Shown: positions 1-5,542 of the stretch, piece after piece
Position numbering within the stretch: position 1 is the first letter of the stretch
Layout: each line of letters opens with the position of its first letter
The notes under the pieces: generated by a model
What the model saw: only the letters and a program-made list of their open reading frames with translations
What the model was told of the DNA's origin: nothing
Databases searched by the model: none
Program-made: the position numbers and the translations under genes
Origin: JBFMDN01 sp040753915
GTDB lineage: Bacteria; Desulfobacterota; Desulfomonilia; Desulfomonilales; Desulfomonilaceae
Assembly: GCA_040753915.1 (NCBI GenBank)
Contig: JBFMDN010000127.1
Coordinates: 1 to 5,542 of the forward strand
Reading direction: 5' to 3'
Length of the DNA: 5,542 nucleotides

Positions 1-102
1 GGGAAATCGTCGACAGCGAATGTTCTTTTGTGACGAAGACTACGGGGCCAATATCGGGCTCTTGGCGGACTGGATGGTTTGGCAAAGGGTGGCGTCGCTG
101 TT
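1..102. repeat. Terminal direct repeat, left copy (identical to 5441-5542)
   Basis: Base-by-base comparison shows that 1-102 is identical to 5441-5542, in the same orientation. The repeat lies wholly inside the deleted transposase and includes its deletion joint, so both copies carry the same lesion. Exact identity placed exactly at both ends is what a circular molecule, or a contig stopped in a repeat, would give. Confidence 0.97.
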
Positions 103-301
103 GGAAATTGCACCAGACTCGGTGACCTTTCTCTCGACCGAGCTTTCGGATACCGAATGCGAAGCACTTCGGCGGCACGAGCGCACAGGCAGGCCGTTGG
201 GAGACGATGACTTCATCACGAGGCTGGAGTGAGCCTTGGGCAGATCCATGCGCCGCCAAAAACCGGTATCGAGAGGCTCGACGCAAGAGCCAGGAAATTG
301 A
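1..301 (+). pseudogene. REP-associated (IS200/Y1-like) transposase relic, 3' part, with internal deletion
   Basis: The frame is open from base 2 to a TGA at 230-232. It enters in the middle of the family's N-terminal block (GNRRQRMFF at the very start, then a DYG...LLADW stretch). It then jumps directly to the family's C-terminal region, LSDTECEALRRHERTGRPLG followed by DDDFITRLE. In intact members of about 220-240 residues, these blocks are separated by more than 100 residues holding the HUH metal site (MPNHVHL-like) and the catalytic tyrosine, and all of that is missing here. After the TGA the same frame continues with a family-like basic tail (ALGRSMRRQKP) to a second stop at 299-301, so the 230 stop is probably a further lesion. 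The protein cannot be catalytically active. If the two window ends are joined, the start of this same reading frame is at 5385. The assignment rests on recognising the conserved N- and C-terminal blocks. Confidence 0.8.
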
Positions 302-314
302 GTATGGTGTCCCC

Positions 315-380
315 GGAATCTCGGAATCTGGAATCTCGGCGGAATCTCGGAATCTGGAATCACCGGAATCACCCGGAATC
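315..380. repeat. GGAATC-rich degenerate tandem repeat downstream of the transposase relic
   Basis: Eight copies of GGAATC start at 315, 323, 330, 341, 349, 356, 365 and 375, joined by short TCG, T, CAC or CACC spacers. A 21-base block at 315-335 recurs exactly at 341-361, giving a 26-base higher-order period. From memory, REP-type transposase genes in environmental bacteria are often followed by runs of this GGAAT(T/C)-like sequence, so this is probably the 3' boundary region of the element and not an independent satellite. The units are too short and irregular for CRISPR. Confidence 0.85.
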
Positions 381-406
381 ACCTGATCAGACAAGCTCAG
401 GTCCCC

Positions 407-601
407 CGGTACCGTGAATTCCTGGAGAGGAAAATCAAAGCCCGGATAGTCCTGCAGTTGCGCGATGCTTTGCATCTGAGTGTTCCCGAGGAAGAGATCG
501 GCAGTACCATGGATTTAATCCAATCCTCGATGCTGTCAAAGCTTCCTGTGCCGAGTTTCGGGTATACCATCTCGATGCCGGTCGAGATCAGGGTCCGGTG
601 A
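407..601 (+). other. Possible relic or 3' end of an unrecognised gene
   Basis: The frame is open from 302 through the GGAATC repeats to a TGA at 599-601. From about 410 onward its translation changes from repeat-derived sequence to protein-like sequence: a charged amphipathic stretch (YREFLERKIKARIVLQL), then RDALHLSVPEEEIGSTMDL and a tail ending MPVEIRVR. There is no ATG with a ribosome binding site at the beginning; the only in-frame ATGs are internal (512 and later). It may be the 3' end of a gene interrupted by the transposable element, or chance. I do not recognise a family. Confidence 0.25.
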
Positions 602-609
602 CAGTATAG

Positions 610-876
610 TCAGGTTTCCCATATCTTTTCACGTGGGTTGCTCAATGCCCCTCCTGCGGAGATCCGGTTCGGGGGCAGTGGCTCTCTCAAACCGAGCAGG
701 CCATCCTACAAGCCCTGCCGAGGGACGAGCCGCGCGCGGTTCTTCCTCGTGTGGTCTCACCAGACAACTCGGCCCTTCTTTGCCTTCCTAGTGGGCTGTG
801 GGACGAGCTTCGGTGGTCGGGATTTCCAAGGACGCAGGGCGCTCCCGGACCCGGTCATCCATATTTTGCTTCTTAA
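610..876 (+). pseudogene. Possible gene relic with a CxxC zinc-knuckle-like motif
   Basis: This 88-codon frame is open between a TAG at 607-609 and a TAA at 874-876 and has no ATG start near its 5' end. Its first part reads YLFTWVAQCPSCGDPVRGQW (about 622-681), with a CPSCG knuckle encoded at 646-660, followed by a proline- and acid-containing stretch (ALPRDEPRAVLP). The opening resembles the N-terminus of DUF4145-type proteins, but the second half loses any pattern I recognise, as expected of a truncated or frameshifted remnant. The other frame across the same bases is the in-frame upstream extension of hamA, which looks non-coding (rich in Arg, Pro and Gly). Low confidence; it could be chance. 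Confidence 0.22.
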
Positions 877-942
877 CTGGGAGGGCTTTCTAGTAAGATT
901 GAACGTGTCTCGGGGGGCGCCCAGAAGAAACACCGGAGGCGT

Positions 943-948
943 GAAGGA
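943..948 (+). promoter_or_regulatory. Ribosome binding site that decides the hamA start
   Basis: GAAGGA lies 10 bases before the ATG at 959, an acceptable though slightly long spacing. A stronger GGAGG at 935-939 sits one base from an in-frame GTG at 941, too close to serve that codon, and 19 bases from the ATG. The ATG at 959 is therefore preferred. A promoter in front is not clear: TTAACT (873-878) and TAAGAT (894-899) are 15 bases apart and only a weak match to a sigma-70 site. Confidence 0.5.
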
Positions 949-958
949 CGCAACTCAG

Positions 959-1759
959 ATGGTCGCCACAGTTCTTCTTTCTGAAATTCGGTACGAAGGT
1001 GCACATAGGAATGCGGTCTGGCGAGGCAGAGTCGTCGATGACGCAGAGAATTTTGCCAAGTTCATGCAAGGTCCCGTTCGCGACCGCGTCGATGACTCTG
1101 AGTCCAATGATGAGTTCGCAGCCGAAGTCCGGGGCCTCGGAACGACCGGAATGGCCACCGAATTTGTGGAGAGACTTTTGCGTGCAGCACCAAATCGTGA
1201 GGGTTACGAAGTCGGTGAGGCACTTGCGGAATGCGTTGTCTCACAGGACGACAAGCGCGAGATCTCCTGGCCGTGGAACACTGTACGCGATCGTCGTACG
1301 CCGCGAGCAAGTCTTCCGGGTGCTGACCTTGTAGGCTTTTGCCGCCAAGACAAAGTGGTTCTGCTTTTGTTTGGCGAGATTAAGTCTTCTTCAGACTCAG
1401 ATATTCCACCGAACGTCATGTACGGCTCTGGCGGCATGACCTGGCAACTCGAAGAGAACGCCACACGACTGGATGTCCAGCATACCCTGTTGAAATGGTT
1501 GAGAAGCCGATGCACTTCGAAACAACACGTTAAGTTGTATCGGGCTGCTGTACAACGCTACGTGGCTTCTCAAGGGAAGGAAATCTTGCTGGTAGGCATT
1601 CTCCTCCGCGATACGCGGCCGGCCGAAAAAGACGTGAAGAATCGCGCTAAGGCCCTCGCGAAGAAGCTTGCCTCTCCAACTCAGATTGAGATCGTAGCGT
1701 GGTACTTGCCCGTTCCGATCGGAAAATGGGCGTCTTTGCTTCATGGGAGTGCACCATGA
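959..1759 (+). CDS. hamA: HamA-like DUF1837 nuclease subunit of a Hachiman defence system
   Basis: This 266-residue protein is the predicted effector nuclease of a Hachiman-type (HamAB) antiphage system. The sequence shows a PD-(D/E)xK-like core: LPGADLVGF with Asp123, a hydrophobic strand (VVLLLFGEIKSS) ending in Glu140-Ile-Lys142, and an upstream helix with Glu87 and Glu91 that could supply a further acidic residue. The block after ExK (YGSGGMTWQLEENATRLD, residues 155-172) and the C-terminal strand LLVGILLRD (210-218) fit the DUF1837/HamA C-terminal domain as I know it. No signal peptide or membrane segment is visible. The frame runs upstream to an ATG at 638 (373 residues), but those 107 residues are Arg/Pro/Gly-rich and unlike the family, so I start at 959. 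The stop overlaps the hamB start by four bases. Family knowledge: HamA is restrained by HamB and cleaves DNA when activated. The E. coli AbpAB pair is, to my recollection, related. The partner gene strongly supports the call. Confidence 0.78.
   Translation: MVATVLLSEIRYEGAHRNAVWRGRVVDDAENFAKFMQGPVRDRVDDSESNDEFAAEVRGLGTTGMATEFVERLLRAAPNREGYEVGEALAECVVSQDDKREISWPWNTVRDRRTPRASLPGADLVGFCRQDKVVLLLFGEIKSSSDSDIPPNVMYGSGGMTWQLEENATRLDVQHTLLKWLRSRCTSKQHVKLYRAAVQRYVASQGKEILLVGILLRDTRPAEKDVKNRAKALAKKLASPTQIEIVAWYLPVPIGKWASLLHGSAP
1745..1749 (+). promoter_or_regulatory. Ribosome binding site for hamB inside the hamA end
   Basis: GGGAG lies six bases before the ATG at 1756, within the last codons of hamA. 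The combination of this site and the ATGA stop/start overlap fixes the hamB start at 1756 in preference to in-frame ATGs at 1699 and 1726, and indicates translational coupling that would keep the two subunits in balance. Confidence 0.7.
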
Positions 1760-4700
1760 CAGCAGGCTCTTGGATTACAAATGCACTTGGGAGCGAACGG
1801 CTTGAGACAGCTTCGACGGACGCCAGCCGTCGGCGGTTGTACTCGGCACTTGGGATTCCGGACGGTGCCAAGATACCCGACGATGACCTGCGTTTTGTCA
1901 GCAATGCTCTTGAACTGCTTGTGTTCGATCTGCTCGAAGACCAGACCAAAGTAGATGAACTCCGGGAAGCGGCCTCGCAAGCGTTCCAGATATCTCGGAC
2001 AATTCCTTGGCCGCAGGACCCGCTGGAGACGGGCGCATGGCTCGTTCGCCTTGCCTGCCTTGCGATAATCGGAGATCGAACTTCGGACATCAAAAGGGTG
2101 TTGTCCGAACGGGATCTGCCCGCTCTTCCGACTCAGGAGAAAGATTGGGGGAGACGAGTTTGGGCCTCAATCCTCGATGTGTGGCTTCGTCTTTTTCGGA
2201 AGAATGGATGGGAAGATCTGGACGCAGTGCACGCACGTGTCACCTCACTTCGTAAAGATCAACGCTCGTATGAACCAAGTTTTCTAAGGCGAGCTGAGGG
2301 TCTTAGAGATCCGGCACCGGCGTGGCAGCTAATATCTCAATATCACCTTGCTAAGGCTGCCGAAGTACTTGCCTTGTACCTGTCACAGGGTTCGGCTGAG
2401 GGCCATTACGATGTGCGCCAGCAACTTGAAGCACAATTTGACCGTGCCATTGCTTCTGCTGCTAGCGGTCGTCTGATGGAAATGGAAATCATTGCTCGGC
2501 TGCTAGCACGGACTTCAGATGCGTTGATAGAGAACAGCATTTGGACCGTTACACGTGCAGTCAACAGCCGGGTGACTAGATTCGTGGAATCACTCACATC
2601 CCGACAGAGAGCACATCCCATTTTTGAGATGCTTCCTCCCCAGCGGCGGACATTGCGCGAGGAAGGGCTACTTGGATCGGGCCACCGCTCCGTGGTGGTT
2701 AGTCTTCCGACCTCCAGCGGAAAGACGTTCATTGCTGAGTTCCGTATTCTGCAGGCGCTGAATCAGTTCGACCAGGAAAAGGGTTGGGTCGCTTACCTCG
2801 TACCCACCCGCGCTCTAGTGAACCAATTGACTGTTCGACTTCGCCAAGATTTCCGCCAAATCGGAATCATTGTTGAGAAGGTGAGCCCAGCTCTCGAAGT
2901 TGATGGCCTCGAAGCAGGTGTCTTGCTGGACAAAGACATGCATCGTCAGTTTCGCGTCCTAGTGACGACCCCTGAAAAGCTTGACTTGATGTTGCGAAGC
3001 GGCTGGGAAGAGAAGATTGGTCGGCCTCTAACACTGGTGGTCGTGGACGAGGCCCACGGCCTTGCTTCCGGCCAACGAGGACTCAAGCTTGAGCTGCTGC
3101 TGGCAACGATCAATCGGGAATGTCGTTACGCTCAGTTCTTGCTCCTGACGCCTTTCATTCACAACGCTGCTGAAATTGCGCGATGGCTCGCTCCGGATAG
3201 CAACAAGAATATCGAACTTAGTCTTGATTGGAGTCCGAATGATCGTGCTGTAGTGATTGCACAGCCGCACAAGGCCAAGAAGCGAGGTGCATTCTTCGTC
3301 TCACTCAAGACGCAGTGTACCAGCAAAAGTACATTGAGTGTTCCCGAAGTGCTTAAGTTCGAGCAGCAGAGACCATTAGGATTGTCTTGGAGCAACGTGT
3401 CAGGGGGACAGGGCAGACTAGCAGCAGCAACAGCGGAGCTTCTCAAGAGACGTGGTACCGTCATTGTTCTGGCTGACAAGCCACAGAACACTTGGGGAAT
3501 AGCATCAATCTTCAAGACTGAGAACAACCGGAGACCTAGTAGTCCTGACATAGAGCTCATTCAGCGATTCATGACCGAAGAGATGGGACCGCAGTTCCCA
3601 CTCAACGAGTTGCTGGAATATGGAGTCGGCGTCCACCACTCGGGGCTATCGGACGACACGAGAGCACTGGTCGAGTGGCTTACGGAGCAAGGGCTGGTTC
3701 GCGTATTGATTGCCACTACAACCATCGCCCAAGGGGTGAACTTTCCAGTTGCTGGCGTAGTACTCGCGAGCCATCAATATCCGTACGGGCAGGACATGCC
3801 TCCGGAAGATTTCTGGAACATCGCTGGCCGAGCCGGACGTGTGGATCAAGGCGACCTAGGTGTGGTCGCGTTGGCTGCAACAAGCTCTGAGAAAGCCAAG
3901 CAACTGAAAGCATTTGTCGCTCGCAACATCGGCGCACTGAACTCTACTCTTATTGAGATGGTGAAGACTGCTGCTGTGCAGGGGCGTCTTCTTCATTTGG
4001 AGACATTGTCCTGGCAAGCCGAGTGGTCTTCGTTCCTCCAATATCTGGCGCACACCTACCGCCAGATTGGAGACCACGAACGCTTCGCTGCCGAAGTTGA
4101 ACAGGTCTTGCGCGGAACTCTGGGTTTTCAGGAATTGCGCAAGAGCCACAAGGGTTGGGCAGACGGATTAGTGCGAGGCGTGTACAATTACGCAGAGCGC
4201 ATCAAAGGCAAGCCGCTGAAACTGGTAGACAGGACCGGGTTTTCATGGGAGACGGTGAATGCCACATTGGGTCGTCTCGCTCAGGAGCGAATCAGCAGTA
4301 AAGTATGGACGGATGAGCTCTTTGGACATAAGCGAGGCGACTTGCAGCGCATGATGGGCATTCTGTTGAGCGTGCCCGAGCTTCGACAGCGCCTCAAAGA
4401 GGTCACCGGCGGGCCTCAACCAGATGGTAACACACTGGCTCGAATGATTTGCGATTGGGTTGCGGGTCGTCCCCTCACGGAGATGGCCGCCGAGTACTTT
4501 CGGAGGAAGGACGAGGGAAAGGAAGACTCTGTGGCGGCCATGACACGTTGCTGCAAAGGACTGTTTGGCAGGCTAACTCAAACAGCGTCTTGGGGATTGG
4601 CGGCGCTGCAGTCGCTGACACTTGGCGAGGAATTCGACGCTCTCCCCGAGAGTGAACAGCGCACCCTTCGAAACATTCCAGCCAAGGTCTACTACGGAGT

Positions 4701-4914
4701 CACCTCGGATGAAGCTGTGGCGTTAAGACTCCTAGGAGTCCCGCGGGGGGCGGCCGAACAACTCGCCAAGAGACTCCGAGTTCATTCGGGTGAGCCGTTG
4801 TCAGAGCTTCGAACCCGAGTTCGTGAATCCGACGCTGACACGTGGACGGCTGCAGTAGGTGATGCTGGTGCAGCATACAAGCGCGTCTGGACCATCATTG
4901 AGGGCGAGTCATGA
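1756..4914 (+). CDS. hamB: HamB-like SF2 (Ski2-type) DNA helicase of a Hachiman defence system
   Basis: This 1052-residue ATP-dependent helicase is the predicted sensor subunit that partners HamA. Residues 1-300 form a mostly helical N-terminal region without a familiar motif and may be where HamA docks (inference). The helicase core follows: Walker A PTSSGKT (318-324, Lys323), motif Ia VPTRAL (349-354), motif Ib TTPEKLD (404-410), motif II DEAH (431-434), a motif III position reading LLLTPF (462-467) in place of the common SAT, GVGVHHSGL (623-631), motif V ATTTIAQGVNFP (653-664) and motif VI NIAGRAGR (688-695). The HHSGL, GVNFP and GRAGR signatures are those of Ski2-like helicases. About 350 further residues, probably winged-helix and helical domains, complete the protein. 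All catalytic residues are present and there is no frameshift. An ATG at 1699 would add 19 residues lying inside hamA. ATG 1756 has a good GGGAG site and an ATGA overlap with hamA. Length and pairing with a DUF1837 nuclease fit HamB; a helicase from another defence system is the main alternative. Confidence 0.82.
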   Translation: MTAGSWITNALGSERLETASTDASRRRLYSALGIPDGAKIPDDDLRFVSNALELLVFDLLEDQTKVDELREAASQAFQISRTIPWPQDPLETGAWLVRLACLAIIGDRTSDIKRVLSERDLPALPTQEKDWGRRVWASILDVWLRLFRKNGWEDLDAVHARVTSLRKDQRSYEPSFLRRAEGLRDPAPAWQLISQYHLAKAAEVLALYLSQGSAEGHYDVRQQLEAQFDRAIASAASGRLMEMEIIARLLARTSDALIENSIWTVTRAVNSRVTRFVESLTSRQRAHPIFEMLPPQRRTLREEGLLGSGHRSVVVSLPTSSGKTFIAEFRILQALNQFDQEKGWVAYLVPTRALVNQLTVRLRQDFRQIGIIVEKVSPALEVDGLEAGVLLDKDMHRQFRVLVTTPEKLDLMLRSGWEEKIGRPLTLVVVDEAHGLASGQRGLKLELLLATINRECRYAQFLLLTPFIHNAAEIARWLAPDSNKNIELSLDWSPNDRAVVIAQPHKAKKRGAFFVSLKTQCTSKSTLSVPEVLKFEQQRPLGLSWSNVSGGQGRLAAATAELLKRRGTVIVLADKPQNTWGIASIFKTENNRRPSSPDIELIQRFMTEEMGPQFPLNELLEYGVGVHHSGLSDDTRALVEWLTEQGLVRVLIATTTIAQGVNFPVAGVVLASHQYPYGQDMPPEDFWNIAGRAGRVDQGDLGVVALAATSSEKAKQLKAFVARNIGALNSTLIEMVKTAAVQGRLLHLETLSWQAEWSSFLQYLAHTYRQIGDHERFAAEVEQVLRGTLGFQELRKSHKGWADGLVRGVYNYAERIKGKPLKLVDRTGFSWETVNATLGRLAQERISSKVWTDELFGHKRGDLQRMMGILLSVPELRQRLKEVTGGPQPDGNTLARMICDWVAGRPLTEMAAEYFRRKDEGKEDSVAAMTRCCKGLFGRLTQTASWGLAALQSLTLGEEFDALPESEQRTLRNIPAKVYYGVTSDEAVALRLLGVPRGAAEQLAKRLRVHSGEPLSELRTRVRESDADTWTAAVGDAGAAYKRVWTIIEGES

Positions 4915-4980
4915 CCTAGCGTGAGACGTCTTTTGTGTCACAGCAGCATCCTGCACAACCTAGCCCGGTATTTTGTTAGA

Positions 4981-4998
4981 CCGGTTCCTTTGAACCGG
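4981..4998. other. Hairpin in the convergent hamB/merR-like gap
   Basis: CCGGTTC (4981-4987) and GAACCGG (4992-4998) form a perfect 7-bp stem with a 4-base CTTT loop. The stem can be lengthened by two pairs (GA 4979-4980 with TC 5002-5003) across a three-base bulge. It lies between two converging genes, where a shared terminator is expected, but there is no T-run after it on either strand, so it is not a typical intrinsic terminator. A competing CCGGT/ACCGG pairing (4965-4969 with 4980-4984) overlaps it. The other bases in this 124-base gap show nothing I recognise. Confidence 0.45.
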
Positions 4999-5038
4999 CG
5001 GTCAGCCGCGATGTTTGCTCATCCGGGTCTCATCTTCT

Positions 5039-5287
5039 CTATGGAGTCTGCCCAGACGCCCTCTCGAACGCCGCTCCCAGTCGATACTCCTCGTCCATCA
5101 GCCTCTTGACTCGCTTGAGCAGTTCCACGTCCTCATAAGAATAGACCCGCACCCAGGTTTCTCCGAAAGATATGCGCTCCGGAGCTATCAAGCCGAGCGA
5201 CTCCCAGCGGCGCAGGCTAGAGGTGTTCACGGCAGCGGAGCAGATGTTACGAGCGATCTTTCCACGTCTAAAACGACGTGGCCCCAT
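5039..5287 (-). CDS. Small MerR-type helix-turn-helix protein
   Basis: This 82-residue protein has the compact DNA-binding domain of the MerR family. It shows a helix-turn-helix with KIAR...VNTSSLRRWESLGLI (residues 10-34), the wing region PERISFGETWVRVYS (36-50), and the second HTH-like helix pair EDVELLKRVKRLMDEE (52-67) ending in YRLGAAFERA. The long dimerisation coil and C-terminal effector domain of classical MerR regulators are absent. It therefore resembles the stand-alone mini-MerR proteins of about 70-100 residues and probably binds DNA as a small dimer (inference). The frame extends upstream to an ATG at 5344 (101 residues), but the extra 19 residues do not look like the family. The chosen ATG at 5287 has no clear ribosome binding site, so the start is uncertain. 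The gene converges on hamB and is divergent from the transposase start at 5385. A link to defence is possible but not shown. The short tail SGQTP may be natural or a truncation. Confidence 0.65.
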   Translation of the reverse strand: MGPRRFRRGKIARNICSAAVNTSSLRRWESLGLIAPERISFGETWVRVYSYEDVELLKRVKRLMDEEYRLGAAFERASGQTP

Positions 5288-5384
5288 TGAAGCAATGCCA
5301 TGATGTTGCGGCGTCTGCCAATCACTTCCGGAAACACCATGCATAATTCCTGACGCTTTTGAGACCCGGTGGTAATCTCAGATC

Positions 5385-5542
5385 ATGGCTCGATTGGCAC
5401 GCGGGGCAGCTCCGGGAGTACCACACCACGTAACGCAAAGGGGAAATCGTCGACAGCGAATGTTCTTTTGTGACGAAGACTACGGGGCCAATATCGGGCT
5501 CTTGGCGGACTGGATGGTTTGGCAAAGGGTGGCGTCGCTGTT
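5385..5542 (+). pseudogene. REP-associated transposase relic, 5' part, running off the right edge
   Basis: The ATG at 5385 opens with the family's hallmark N-terminus: MARLARGAAPGVPHHVTQRG, then NRRQRMFF. In intact members this leads into the Y1/HUH domain. The frame remains open to the window edge, but the last bases already contain the deletion joint (LLADW followed by MVWQRVASLL), so the HUH motif and catalytic tyrosine are missing here too. Joined to position 1 through the 102-base overlap it forms a 95-codon frame ending at 230-232. A ribosome binding site before 5385 is weak. Such short deleted copies may be mobilised in trans by intact relatives elsewhere in the genome, but nothing in the window shows this. 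Confidence 0.8.
5441..5542. repeat. Terminal direct repeat, right copy (identical to 1-102)
   Basis: All 102 bases match the first 102 bases of the window in the same orientation. If the match marks circular closure, the non-redundant length is 5440 bases. If it marks two genomic copies of a repeated element, the defence locus lies between direct repeats. Confidence 0.97.

Noticed and set aside
315..380. CRISPR array
   Set aside because: Units are 6-8 bases with no unique spacers of regular length, and no cas gene is present.
638..958. N-terminal extension of hamA from the ATG at 638
   Set aside because: The 107 extra residues are Arg/Pro/Gly-rich and unlike the DUF1837 family, there is no ribosome binding site of note at 638, and the ATG at 959 has GAAGGA in front and gives a family-like length.
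1699..1755. Earlier hamB start at 1699
   Set aside because: It would overlap hamA by 61 bases; the ATG at 1756 has GGGAG six bases upstream and a standard ATGA overlap.
1397..2093. Minus-strand reading frames across the hamA/hamB junction
   Set aside because: Low-complexity Ser/Arg-rich translations typical of the antisense of coding DNA; the plus-strand genes have conserved motifs throughout.
4981..4998. Intrinsic terminator
   Set aside because: The stem is good but no run of T follows it on either strand, so it is listed only as a hairpin.
4921..5109. Small plus-strand reading frame with GTG start after hamB
   Set aside because: No ribosome binding site, no recognisable protein, and it runs antisense into the end of the better supported MerR-like gene.
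5322..5525. Minus-strand reading frame at the right end
   Set aside because: It is antisense to the clearly recognisable transposase N-terminus and its translation has no family features.

Overview
The window carries a compact two-gene antiphage defence operon that I read as Hachiman-type: hamA (DUF1837 nuclease, 959-1759, +) and hamB (large Ski2-like SF2 helicase, 1756-4914, +). A small MerR-type DNA-binding protein lies convergent to it (5039-5287, -). The ends hold pieces of a decayed REP-associated (IS200/Y1-like) transposase. The organism cannot be named. By eye the base composition is moderate, roughly mid-fifties percent GC. The transposase type and its GGAATC-rich tail fit environmental bacteria with many such elements, but this is only a weak hint.

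Layout. Positions 1-301 are the 3' part of an internally deleted REP-type transposase, followed by a degenerate GGAATC repeat tract (315-380). Positions 302-958 hold no convincing intact gene. Two open segments there (about 407-601 and 610-876) look like possible relics of coding sequence. The hamA-hamB pair follows with a 4-base ATGA stop/start overlap and so is translationally coupled. A 124-base convergent gap with a perfect 7-bp hairpin separates hamB from the merR-like gene. At 5385 the transposase begins again and runs off the right edge.

Bases 1-102 are identical to 5441-5542. Joining the ends gives a 5440-base circle in which the 5385 start reads in frame into position 1 and makes one 95-codon deleted transposase. 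Either the sequence is a closed circle, or the locus lies between two direct copies of the same deleted element and the assembly stopped in the repeat. No replication, partition, mobilisation or integrase gene is visible, so an autonomous plasmid is not well supported.

How the genes work together (family knowledge plus inference): HamB is expected to act as the DNA-sensing helicase that holds HamA in check and, on sensing aberrant phage-generated DNA, releases HamA to degrade DNA. All the usual helicase motifs and the nuclease D...ExK residues are present, so the system looks complete. Whether the MerR-like protein regulates it cannot be told from sequence.
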